Source: Bacteroidia bacterium
Lineage (GTDB): Bacteria; Bacteroidota; Bacteroidia; J057
Length of the DNA: 35,903 nt
Direction: 5' to 3'
Assembly (NCBI GenBank): GCA_030731845.1
Contig: JANQTF010000315.1
Location: 1-35,903, forward strand
The notes beneath the pieces are model-generated. The model worked only from the letters and a program-made list of their open reading frames with translations. It was not told where the DNA came from and searched no databases. Position numbers and translations under genes: made by a program. This document shows positions 1-8,453 of the stretch, in pieces (the first letter of the stretch is position 1; each line of letters begins with the position of its first letter).

Positions 1-1366
1 TTGACCAGAGAAACGTGAAGGGAGCCATTCCGCCGCTCGCTGCAATGGCAAGTGCTCCATCATTCGCCCCGAAACAAGAGATGGCCGAGGAAATCGTGAG
101 GGTGGAGGAAATCGCCGCAGGCTGCGTCAAGGTGATAGAAGCGGATGCTCCGCAACCACTTGTGTCGGAAATAAAGGCGGAATATACACCTGCGCTCAGC
201 TGGGTGATGACAGAATCGGTTTCCCCATTCGACCATACAATAGAAAAAGCAGAAGCGGCACCAGACACTGTAACCTGCAAGCTGCCGGCAGAGTCGCCTG
301 CACACAAAATGGGTTGGACCACTTGTAGCTGCGCCAAAAGGCCCGATCCACTTGCTTGCACCTCAAAGCTATCAATGACGCTACACCCCGCAGAATCGGC
401 TATCTCAACGACGTAGGTTCCGGCTGTGAGGCCAGAAATGCTGGCCAGGCTATCACCGTGCATCCATGTGAAGGAATATTTGCTTGTTGAATCTTGCGGA
501 ACCAGGGAGATGGCACCCGTAGCCAATCCGCAGGAGTCGGAAGTGATACTGGTTTGCACAGCGATGGAGGAAGGCAGGTTAGGCTCTGCGGCCCAGAGAA
601 GTGCCTGGAGGATAAACCTACGGAAGGTAGTATCGGAAGTGAAGTTGACAGGAGCGTGACCGAGGGCGGTATAAAAAGACCTTCCACCAGAAGGATGGAC
701 TTTGTAATGGGCCATGACGCGGGAAGAGTCATAGGAATTATTGCCTGTATTTTGAACAAACATCGCAGCTGCAAAAGCGGAGTCGAGGTATCCTCCATTT
801 TGCCAATAGTAAAATTCTTCCTGCTTCACCCAGGGATCAGGGATGCTTTGCACGGACGGGTGAGCGGGGATGGCATGAAACAGGGTATCCACGAGTGACC
901 AATGTGTGTGACTTGGACCTTGGCGAACACTGGCACCGCTGAGATTTTCTGCATACCAATCCCAGCTTCCCTTGCTGTTGCCATTGGTGCTGCTGTGGCG
1001 ATAGGTATCGCCCGCTGCATGGATACCGAGGTAGCTTCCGCCAGATTCGATATAGCTTCTCAAATTCGCCCGTTGAAGCGAGTCCAGTCCATTTTGGCCA
1101 GAAGTATTGGAAAAAATGATGACTGCAAACTCGGACAAAGAATCGAGGCTGGAAAAATAGGCACCAGAATTGTCATGGGTCACTCCAAAACCGTTGGAGA
1201 GCCCCAGAGCCTGAAACATGGCGAGAGAAACGTTGCGGGTGTTGTGATCGTAGCCCGTCGTTTCGGTGTAATGCAAGACCCGAAAAGGGCCGCCACATTG
1301 AGCCATAATGGGTTGGATCTGCAAGCTGAATGCAAGAACGATGAAAGGCGAAAAAAATAATTTCAT
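1..1366 (-). CDS. ThuA-domain protein with C-terminal SprB repeats, secreted (3' end beyond window)
   Basis: The frame is open from an ATG at 1366 through the window edge, giving 455 codons without a stop. Residues 1-23 form a signal peptide ending in a MAQ-type cleavage site. Residues about 28-240 match the ThuA-like (trehalose utilisation, class I glutamine amidotransferase-like) domain: early HYTETTGYDHNT, then the characteristic GGSYLGIHAAGDT, and later a segment resembling HYKVHPSGGRSFYTALGH. From about residue 250 there are SprB/gliding-type repeats with the pattern C..G.A.GS..V...G...FS..WSNG, and a second repeat is running when the window ends. ThuA domains of this kind often accompany sugar-related secreted proteins in Bacteroidota, but the substrate is unknown. 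A T9SS C-terminal domain is expected downstream but cannot be seen. The gene lies behind a hairpin terminator and is probably transcribed separately from its upstream neighbour. Confidence 0.85.
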   Translation of the reverse strand, partial: MKLFFSPFIVLAFSLQIQPIMAQCGGPFRVLHYTETTGYDHNTRNVSLAMFQALGLSNGFGVTHDNSGAYFSSLDSLSEFAVIIFSNTSGQNGLDSLQRANLRSYIESGGSYLGIHAAGDTYRHSSTNGNSKGSWDWYAENLSGASVRQGPSHTHWSLVDTLFHAIPAHPSVQSIPDPWVKQEEFYYWQNGGYLDSAFAAAMFVQNTGNNSYDSSRVMAHYKVHPSGGRSFYTALGHAPVNFTSDTTFRRFILQALLWAAEPNLPSSIAVQTSITSDSCGLATGAISLVPQDSTSKYSFTWMHGDSLASISGLTAGTYVVEIADSAGCSVIDSFEVQASGSGLLAQLQVVQPILCAGDSAGSLQVTVSGAASAFSIVWSNGETDSVITQLSAGVYSAFISDTSGCGASASITLTQPAAISSTLTISSAISCFGANDGALAIAASGGMAPFTFLWS

Positions 1367-1480
1367 ACAATCGGAAAACTCAATAGGGTGCAGCAAAATG
1401 GAAAAGATCTACGCGGATCTGAATTTTTTGCCCATATCATGGCAGATTTGCTGGGTGAATGGAAAAGGGATTAAACTAAG

Positions 1481-1507
1481 AAGTCCCCACCGAGACGGTG
1501 GGGACTT
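1481..1507 (-). terminator. Intrinsic terminator hairpin after the SprB-repeat gene
   Basis: This is a perfect 12-bp stem (AAGTCCCCACCG paired with CGGTGGGGACTT) with a 3-base loop, lying 25 bases past the stop codon of the minus-strand gene that ends at 1533. On the minus strand the stem is followed by CTTAGTTT, a modest U-rich tract. It separates this gene from the ThuA gene. Confidence 0.75.
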
Positions 1508-1532
1508 TGGTATATCAGGAATTCCTGAATCC

Positions 1533-4500
1533 TTAGCGAAGCACGATGCGACGCCCGGCAGTACCACGGCTAGTGGTAACCTGCACGAAATAGATTCCAG
1601 AAGCCATGTTTGAGAGGTTGAACTTATGGTCCACTACGATCGCGTTGCGCTCGCTGATGGTTTGCACCACCTGACCATTGATGTTGACGATCTCTACCTT
1701 CACATTCTCGGCGCGGTCGAGCTCAAGGCTCACAGCAAACACACCGTTGTTCGGGTTAGGGAAGATCTTCATCGTGCTGATACCAGCTGAAAGCTCATCG
1801 GCGATTGCGTTAACAACCTCACCAGTAACCACTACTGAATCCACAGTCACACAACCATTACCATCGGTGGCGGTTACCACGTAGGTTCCACCATTGAGGC
1901 CGAAGATGATGTTGTTGGTCCCGGTGAATCCACCTGGGCCAGCCCAAGAGAAGGTAACAGGGTCAGTTCCACCAGAGTAGTTTGCAGTGGCAAACCCGTT
2001 GTAGGGAGGAGATGTTGCAAGGTTACCGTTAGAAGAAAGCTGGAGCGTAAGCTCAGCAGGCTCTGTTACGGTTACAGTAGCGGAGTTCACACATCCATTG
2101 GCATCGGTCACGACTACGGCGTAAGAACCAGCAACCAGATTTTGAAGGGAGGAAGTGGTAGCACCATTATCCCAGGCATAGCTGAGGGTACCAGTTCCAC
2201 CGAAGGCGGTAGCAGAAACTCTTCCGGTAGCATCACCAAAGCATCTTGCATTTACCGCACTGGTGTTGAGAGAAATAGCAGAAGGCTCATCAATCATCAC
2301 AGATTCGAATGAGACACAGCTTTGGTCATCCGTTACCGTTACGGTGTTTTCTCCCTTTGGAAGAGAAACAGCAGTAGCAGTGGTCTCTCCATTGCTCCAG
2401 AGATATGAGCTGATTGTAGCAGCACCTACTGGTGTGGCAGTTACAGCAGCAGAACCATTCCCAAGACCGGCACAGGTAATGTCGGTAACAGCACCAACTA
2501 CAAGAGCAGGAGCATCGGCATTATTGAGCGTGACAGGAAGTACATCAACACAACCAGCAGCGTCGGTAACGGTTACTTCATAAATGCCAGCAGCAAGCCC
2601 AGAAACCATAGGAGTTGTAGCTCCACCAGCACTTGCGCTCCACTCATAGGTATAAGGAGCAATACCCCCACCAGCAGCCAGCATGATACTACCAGTAGCC
2701 AAGCCACAGCCAGGAGCTGTAGGAGTCAAGGTGTTGGTGAAAGGATTTTGCTTACAGTTGTAGAAGAATTCTGCATCAACTGTGTAGTCTGCTAGGCTAT
2801 AGCTTACGTTGGAGAAATACCAGAAAGAAACTGGGTTGAGCAGAGTAATGTTGGTACCAGCATCCATGATAACGATAGGCAGGGTATATGTTCCAGCACC
2901 GTTATCCAGGGCAATAGGCGAAGATTTTGGCATAACAGCACGCGACACCCAGGTAGCATCATCGCCAGTCCAGTTGGTAACTTGGGTGAGCTTCATGTTA
3001 TCTACATCCAGTGAACGGGTGAAGAGGTCGGGGTTGCTGTTATTATTGTTACCAAAGTCACCGGTGGTATCAGACTCCGTCCAGGAGTAAAAAATCTTAC
3101 TACCGTCTGTAGAACGAGACATTTGCACCCAGGGATCTGCGGTGGTAAAGTCAGATGTATTAGAGCTTCCGGCCAACCCAAAGGTACCACGGAAAGTGGT
3201 TTGAGCATAGAGGACGATCATGTTGGGATCACCATAAGAGTCAAATGTGAAGTCACACATGAACATACGAAGACCAGAAGAGACTGAGTAGCTTGGCAAG
3301 TCTCTGCTGCCGTCGGCATTGTTGCTCCCAGCATTGGCTACAACTGCAAGGAAGTGAGGAGCACCAAACTTGTCAACTACGAGATCGTGGTCGAAAGCCG
3401 TTGTTGGCACACCATTACCAGCAGGAAGGGTATCCCCTGTAGTCGTATCTACAACGATCCAGAAGGTTTGCAGAAGGTCAACCAATTCCTGGAACTGACG
3501 CATTTTGATTTCATAAGGGTCGCTCCATGTCAAACCACCATCAGTGGTTTCGATCAGGATAGGAAGGAATACGGAGTCACGGTCATAGATATCACCAAGC
3601 AAAGATACATATCCAGTCATTCCATCAGGGCTGAATGCCATGTTAGGTGAACCAGCTCTTGCATTCACAGAGTCAGTGCCACCAGTAGGGAAATAGCGAA
3701 CATAAGGCATGACATAAGACTTTACTACCGTCCAGGCAATTTTGCCAGTTCCTACGTCATAAACTCCTTTGTTGAGGAACAACTCGGTTCCTACTTCGTC
3801 GGGGGCACCCTGTCCGTTGTAGTCCCAGGCAGCATACCAGTATTCTCCAGGCACACGCTCATTAAGAGAGTAGGCGGAATATTGGTTGTTATTTTGGAAG
3901 AGATATTCTTCGTGTGTTACAGACCAAGCACCAGCAGGATCAGACACAACCCCAACAACTACTCCGTCCCAGCCCTCGACAGTAGGATACCCTGGATCAA
4001 GAACTGGCCCAGCATAAATACCGATCATATCGGCCACCGCAGTGCTTGTTCCTGGTTGAGAAAGTAGGAAGTTTGGATAGCGTGACACCTGGGTGTAGGT
4101 AGGGTTGATAGGTCCGATACCATAACAGCCAGCGGGTGTGCTGGCAGCGGTAGAGGTTCCGGCAGAACCTACGTTCCAAGCGGTGCCCCCATTGGAAGAA
4201 ATCGCATAACGGTACAAACCGTTTTCGAGGGTTTGGCCACCACACTGCCCGATGTTCTGACGATAAATAAAGCCAATTGAACCACCACCAGCAGTCTTAA
4301 TTGCTGAAATCTGGTTTTGTTCGGGAGTTATGAAGGTAAAAGCGTTGGAGGATTCTCCAACCTTGATAGCTGTAACTGCATCTGTTGTGATGGTTCCAAC
4401 CGGCAGGTTAGTGCCTGGTGCGGTTACATTTGAGGTGTTGCGGAGCGGCTCTACCAGATTCCGTTGGATCGGACTAAGGTTTTGTGAAGCTCCTGCAGGA

Positions 4501-4574
4501 AGAATGCGCGAAGACTGGGCCCAAATAGGGAAAGATGCCAGCATCGCTACGAGTAACGTCAACGTTTGTCTCAT
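1533..4574 (-). CDS. Secreted Asp-box / SprB-repeat protein with T9SS type A sorting domain
   Basis: The start is placed at the ATG at 4574, because MRQTLTLLVAMLASFPIWAQ is a typical signal peptide. The frame is open 31 codons further upstream, but that stretch does not look like a leader. The 1013-residue product has an N-terminal region of about 580 residues with at least one Asp-box (ETTDGGLTWS, near residue 345) and a weaker one (SSNGGTAW, near 128). This suggests a sialidase-like beta-propeller, although no sialidase active site was identified. Residues about 622-915 contain four SprB-type repeats (for example APYTYEW and LSYAWDNG, each ending near a TD..GC motif). The last 82 residues are a T9SS type A domain (IFPNPNNGVF, then INGQVV, then MASGIYFV). 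It is probably exported across the outer membrane and anchored at the cell surface or released. Catalytic function is unknown. Confidence 0.9.
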   Translation of the reverse strand: MRQTLTLLVAMLASFPIWAQSSRILPAGASQNLSPIQRNLVEPLRNTSNVTAPGTNLPVGTITTDAVTAIKVGESSNAFTFITPEQNQISAIKTAGGGSIGFIYRQNIGQCGGQTLENGLYRYAISSNGGTAWNVGSAGTSTAASTPAGCYGIGPINPTYTQVSRYPNFLLSQPGTSTAVADMIGIYAGPVLDPGYPTVEGWDGVVVGVVSDPAGAWSVTHEEYLFQNNNQYSAYSLNERVPGEYWYAAWDYNGQGAPDEVGTELFLNKGVYDVGTGKIAWTVVKSYVMPYVRYFPTGGTDSVNARAGSPNMAFSPDGMTGYVSLLGDIYDRDSVFLPILIETTDGGLTWSDPYEIKMRQFQELVDLLQTFWIVVDTTTGDTLPAGNGVPTTAFDHDLVVDKFGAPHFLAVVANAGSNNADGSRDLPSYSVSSGLRMFMCDFTFDSYGDPNMIVLYAQTTFRGTFGLAGSSNTSDFTTADPWVQMSRSTDGSKIFYSWTESDTTGDFGNNNNSNPDLFTRSLDVDNMKLTQVTNWTGDDATWVSRAVMPKSSPIALDNGAGTYTLPIVIMDAGTNITLLNPVSFWYFSNVSYSLADYTVDAEFFYNCKQNPFTNTLTPTAPGCGLATGSIMLAAGGGIAPYTYEWSASAGGATTPMVSGLAAGIYEVTVTDAAGCVDVLPVTLNNADAPALVVGAVTDITCAGLGNGSAAVTATPVGAATISSYLWSNGETTATAVSLPKGENTVTVTDDQSCVSFESVMIDEPSAISLNTSAVNARCFGDATGRVSATAFGGTGTLSYAWDNGATTSSLQNLVAGSYAVVVTDANGCVNSATVTVTEPAELTLQLSSNGNLATSPPYNGFATANYSGGTDPVTFSWAGPGGFTGTNNIIFGLNGGTYVVTATDGNGCVTVDSVVVTGEVVNAIADELSAGISTMKIFPNPNNGVFAVSLELDRAENVKVEIVNINGQVVQTISERNAIVVDHKFNLSNMASGIYFVQVTTSRGTAGRRIVLR

Positions 4575-4996
4575 AGTATCACTTGCTTTCATTAACGTGA
4601 TGAAGGTTTTGGATGGATAGAAACCCCAAATTAGAGGATTATTCTCGTAACTTAAAACAACCGCCATTCAGAGCACCCTACTCTTGCCCTCAAGGATTTT
4701 AGAAAAACTTGTCTCAGAGAAACTGATCTCTTTCCACAATCTAGGTTGGCTACAAAAGGAAGCATAAATACATTCAAATATCAAAATTTTCTAATCTGAG
4801 TAGAAATCCACATTTTCCAGCCTCCCTTCTCTAAAAAAATGATATTTTTTTTAGAGAATCTTTCGATTACTACTTCAATAAAAAACTCTCTGACAATAAA
4901 CTCACAGTCAACAAAATAAATCAATCTCTTCGCAAATATCACATAATTCAACCTATCGAATAATATGCCATCCCCTATCGAAAAGGAAGCATTGAA
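4575..4996. other. AT-rich divergent intergenic region, no gene seen
   Basis: This stretch lies between the minus-strand SprB-repeat gene and the plus-strand met leader. No convincing ORF or RNA gene was found. It is strongly AT-rich compared with the flanking genes and contains a 13-bp perfect inverted repeat at 4827-4858, listed separately. It presumably holds the promoter of the minus-strand gene, but no clean TAnnTTTG box was found for it. Confidence 0.6.
4827..4858. repeat. Perfect 13-bp inverted repeat, terminator-like in both directions
   Basis: The arms TTCTCTAAAAAAA (4827-4839) and TTTTTTTAGAGAA (4846-4858) are exact reverse complements around a 6-base loop. The hairpin has A/T-only inner pairs. 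No gene ends nearby on either strand, so it is not an ordinary 3'-end terminator. Confidence 0.6.
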
Positions 4997-5029
4997 TTTG
5001 GTAATCTCAAAAAAACAATTCTACCTTTA
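4997..5029 (+). promoter_or_regulatory. Candidate Bacteroidota promoter of the met leader
   Basis: TTTG at 4997-5000 and TACCTTTA at 5022-5029 are separated by 21 bases, matching the Bacteroidota sigma factor consensus TTTG-N19-21-TAnnTTTG with one mismatch in the -7 box. Transcription would start near 5035, about 25 bases before the first riboswitch helix. Confidence 0.5.
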
Positions 5030-5058
5030 CGCTGTGCCGAAAGCTATGCAGCTATCTG

Positions 5059-5169
5059 GTACTTTAGCATAAAGAACGAGGCGAGAGAACTGGCTCTTTG
5101 ACCCTCTGGCAACCTTCCTCTGGAAACGGTGCCCCATCCAGCCCACATAAGGGACAGATCCTTAAGTAC
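5059..5169 (+). promoter_or_regulatory. SAM-I type (S-box) riboswitch
   Basis: The conserved S-box core is recognisable in order. P1 pairs GTACTTTAG (from 5059) with CTTAAGTAC (to 5169) with one mismatch. Then comes GAGAGAACTGGCTCTTTGAC, corresponding to the AGAGGGACUGGCCC..GA consensus, enclosed by a GAGG/CCTC P2 stem. This is followed by TGGCAACC, the P3 hairpin TTCC-TCT-GGAA, ACGGTGCCCCATCC (consensus AAGGUGC..AAUCC) and a P4 region with GCCC and GGGAC arms. Known members bind S-adenosylmethionine and lower expression of methionine biosynthesis genes. The position upstream of metY fits this. A leader ORF begins 6 bases after P1. No clear downstream terminator was seen, so the mode of control is open. 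Confidence 0.88.
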
Positions 5170-5175
5170 GTTACA

Positions 5176-5277
5176 ATGAATACATTTATCTCCACCTCGG
5201 CCACTTCCTACATCTCACATTCCGCAGCATCTCTCGGGCTCATCTATCGCCTCGATTGTATGTGTTGCTGTTGCTGA
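5176..5277 (+). CDS. 33-codon leader ORF ending Cys-Met-Cys-Cys-Cys-Cys
   Basis: ATG at 5176 to TGA at 5275-5277 encodes 33 residues. The N-terminal half is rich in Ser and Thr (MNTFISTSATS), and the C-terminus is RLDCMCCCC. Five of the last six residues are cysteine and the other is methionine. Such a run is very unlikely in a random short frame and is the hallmark of an attenuator leader peptide. Poly-Cys leader ORFs controlling sulfur genes are described in mycobacteria. The ORF sits 6 bases after the riboswitch P1 helix and 142 bases before metY. Inference: ribosome stalling at the Cys codons when cysteine or charged tRNA-Cys is scarce changes folding or termination downstream, raising metY expression. 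Translation has not been demonstrated. Confidence 0.72.
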   Translation: MNTFISTSATSYISHSAASLGLIYRLDCMCCCC

Positions 5278-5309
5278 TCCTGCCATTTGGCATGGTAGTC
5301 GAATCATAA

Positions 5310-5324
5310 GACGCATTCTGCGTC
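5310..5324 (+). promoter_or_regulatory. Small hairpin between leader ORF and metY
   Basis: GACGCA-TTC-TGCGTC forms a perfect 6-bp stem 32 bases after the leader stop codon. It has no U-tract. It could be one element of an attenuation structure together with the following C-rich stretch and the TTTTTT run near 5370, but no complete terminator is evident. Confidence 0.35.
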
Positions 5325-5356
5325 CCAACCTCGGCACCTGTCAATCTCCGGCATAG

Positions 5357-6745
<1,389 letters not shown>

Positions 6746-6772
6746 AGCCGTTCTTGTTGACGACAAAAATCA

Positions 6773-6825
6773 AAGGAGGCCAACAAGCCTGACTGGACAT
6801 CCGCTTGCCGTGCCTCCTTCTTTTA
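6773..6825 (+). terminator. Terminator-like hairpin between metY and osmC
   Basis: AAGGAGGC (6773-6780) pairs with GCCTCCTT (6812-6819), followed by CTTTTATT. An inner CAAGC/GCTTG pair extends the stem across an internal loop. It begins 27 bases after the metY stop. It would end most metY transcripts or act as an attenuator within the cluster. Confidence 0.55.
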
Positions 6826-6850
6826 TTAACCACTTCAAATATACTCAATC

Positions 6851-7306
6851 ATGAGTTTACTCACCTTCTCCATCAAGGGTCGCAGCGAAAATGCAACAAA
6901 ATTTGTCGCGCAGGCCCGTCAGTTTGAGCTTATCGTGGACGAGCCGGCCTCGCTTGGAGGCAATGACGAAGCCGCCAACCCGGTTGAATATGTTCTCGCA
7001 GGCTATGCAGGTTGCCTCAACGTGGTGGGCCACCTTGTGGCCAAAGAGCAGGGCCTCGACCTCGGTGGTCTGGAAATTGACATTGAGGGCGACCTCGACC
7101 CGGCAAAATTCCTGGGCCACTCTCGCCTCGATCGCTCTGGCTTTCAGGCCATTGCGGTGAGACTCATCCCCGGGAATCAACTGCCCAAAGCCAAACTTGA
7201 TGCATGGCTTCGGGAGGTCTCCGACCGATGCCCTGTGAGTGACAACCTTTCGAGTGAAACGCCGGTTGAGCTCTTTGTGAGCACAGCGGCTTATGCCAGA
7301 GCATGA
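6851..7306 (+). CDS. OsmC family protein
   Basis: The protein has 151 residues with the OsmC/Ohr fold signature. The two redox cysteines are C55 in GYAGCLNVVG and C127 in DRCPVSDNL. The first is preceded by a helix with PVEYVLAGYAGC, typical of the OsmC (YhfA-like) branch rather than Ohr. Characterised members reduce organic hydroperoxides through these cysteines. For this branch the physiological substrate is unsettled. The gene lies between metY and metX, all on one strand, which points to a role connected with sulfur or homocysteine metabolism, perhaps handling reactive sulfur or thiol-linked peroxides; this is inference. Start chosen at ATG 6851, 105 bases after metY. Confidence 0.9.
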   Translation: MSLLTFSIKGRSENATKFVAQARQFELIVDEPASLGGNDEAANPVEYVLAGYAGCLNVVGHLVAKEQGLDLGGLEIDIEGDLDPAKFLGHSRLDRSGFQAIAVRLIPGNQLPKAKLDAWLREVSDRCPVSDNLSSETPVELFVSTAAYARA

Positions 7307-7352
7307 TCATGAATGAGTCGTTGTCTTGTTATCTGGAATTCAGTTTGTTTGT

Positions 7353-7390
7353 AACTGGCGGGGAAACACTCCGCCAGTTTTTCCGTTTTC
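7353..7390 (+). terminator. Intrinsic terminator or attenuator just before metX
   Basis: The stem AACTGGCGG (7353-7361) pairs with CCGCCAGTT (7371-7379), loop GGAAACAC/T, followed by TTTTCCGTTTTC. It ends only 18 bases before the metX ATG. A weaker alternative hairpin, CAGTT (7341-7345) with AACTG (7353-7357), overlaps the 5' arm, as an antiterminator would. Confidence 0.7.
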
Positions 7391-7397
7391 TCCCCCG

Positions 7398-8411
7398 ATG
7401 AGCGAAACGCTATTTCACTACCCCGGCCCATTCCAGTTGGAATCTGGTGCTACCCTGCCAGGATTTCACCTGGCATATACGGCATACGGCAGTCTCAACG
7501 ACACAAAAAGCAACGTTGTCTGGATTTGCCATGCCCTCACAGCCAATTGCCACCCAGAGGAGTGGTGGCCCGGTCTCGTGGGACCAGGCAAACTCATCGA
7601 CCCGGCCAAGCATTTTATTGTTTGCGCCAATATGCTCGGCTCCTGCTATGGCTCCACCTATGCCCTCAGCACCAATCCCGAAACGGGATCGCCCTGGTAT
7701 CACGACTTTCCCCTCGTCACCAACCGCGACATCGCAAGAAGTTTTGACCTTCTTCGAGAATTTCTGGGGGTTGACCGCATCCATCTAGGCATAGGCGGCT
7801 CTCTTGGCGGACAGCAATTGTTGGAATGGGCCATCATGAAACCAGGTGTGCTACATCACCTCGCCCCTATTGCCACCAATGCACAACATAGTCCATGGGG
7901 CATTGCCTTCAATGAATCTCAAAGACTCGCCATTGAGGCAGACATCACCTGGCGCGAAAGCCACCCCGACGCAGGAAAAACAGGCCTCCGCGCAGCGCGG
8001 TCTATTGCCTTGCTTTCTTACCGGAGCTATGATGCATACCATCAGACCCAGCAGGAGCCCGATTCAGGCAAGCTGAGCGACTTCCGCGCCACGAGTTATC
8101 AGCAATATCAGGGAGACAAACTCGTGAATCGCTTTGACGCTTTCGCCTACTGGACCCTATCCAAAGCCATGGACAGCCACAACCTGGGCCGTGGACGAGG
8201 CGGGGTAGAGCAGGCACTCGCCCAGATCAAGGCCAAAACCCTCGCCATCGCGGTGGATTCCGACGGATTGTTTCCCCCCTCCGAACAGAAGCTACTTGCA
8301 CAACACATTCCCGGCGCTCAATATGCCGAGTTTTCCTCTCCCTTTGGCCACGATGGCTTCTTAATAGAATTTGACGCAATCGCAGAGGCAATTTCAAAAT
8401 TTATGTCATAA
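7398..8411 (+). CDS. metX: Homoserine O-acetyltransferase
   Basis: This is an alpha/beta-hydrolase of 337 residues from the ATG at 7398. An upstream in-frame extension of 24 codons runs through the terminator hairpin and is not credible. It acetylates homoserine with acetyl-CoA, supplying the substrate of MetY. The nucleophile elbow is GIGGSLGGQQLLEWA with S135. The catalytic aspartate is D289 in DSDGLFPP, and the histidine is H318 in PFGHDGFLIE. The motif HALTANCH near residues 45-52 forms the expected oxyanion region. Length matches the shorter MetX forms. The methionine versus serine position after the nucleophile (GGSLGG rather than GGSMGG) is a small variation. The gene completes a two-step route from homoserine to homocysteine with metY. 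Confidence 0.93.
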   Translation: MSETLFHYPGPFQLESGATLPGFHLAYTAYGSLNDTKSNVVWICHALTANCHPEEWWPGLVGPGKLIDPAKHFIVCANMLGSCYGSTYALSTNPETGSPWYHDFPLVTNRDIARSFDLLREFLGVDRIHLGIGGSLGGQQLLEWAIMKPGVLHHLAPIATNAQHSPWGIAFNESQRLAIEADITWRESHPDAGKTGLRAARSIALLSYRSYDAYHQTQQEPDSGKLSDFRATSYQQYQGDKLVNRFDAFAYWTLSKAMDSHNLGRGRGGVEQALAQIKAKTLAIAVDSDGLFPPSEQKLLAQHIPGAQYAEFSSPFGHDGFLIEFDAIAEAISKFMS

Positions 8412-8453
8412 AAAATAGTAAATACCCATTTATATTAGCATATTGACCTCAAT

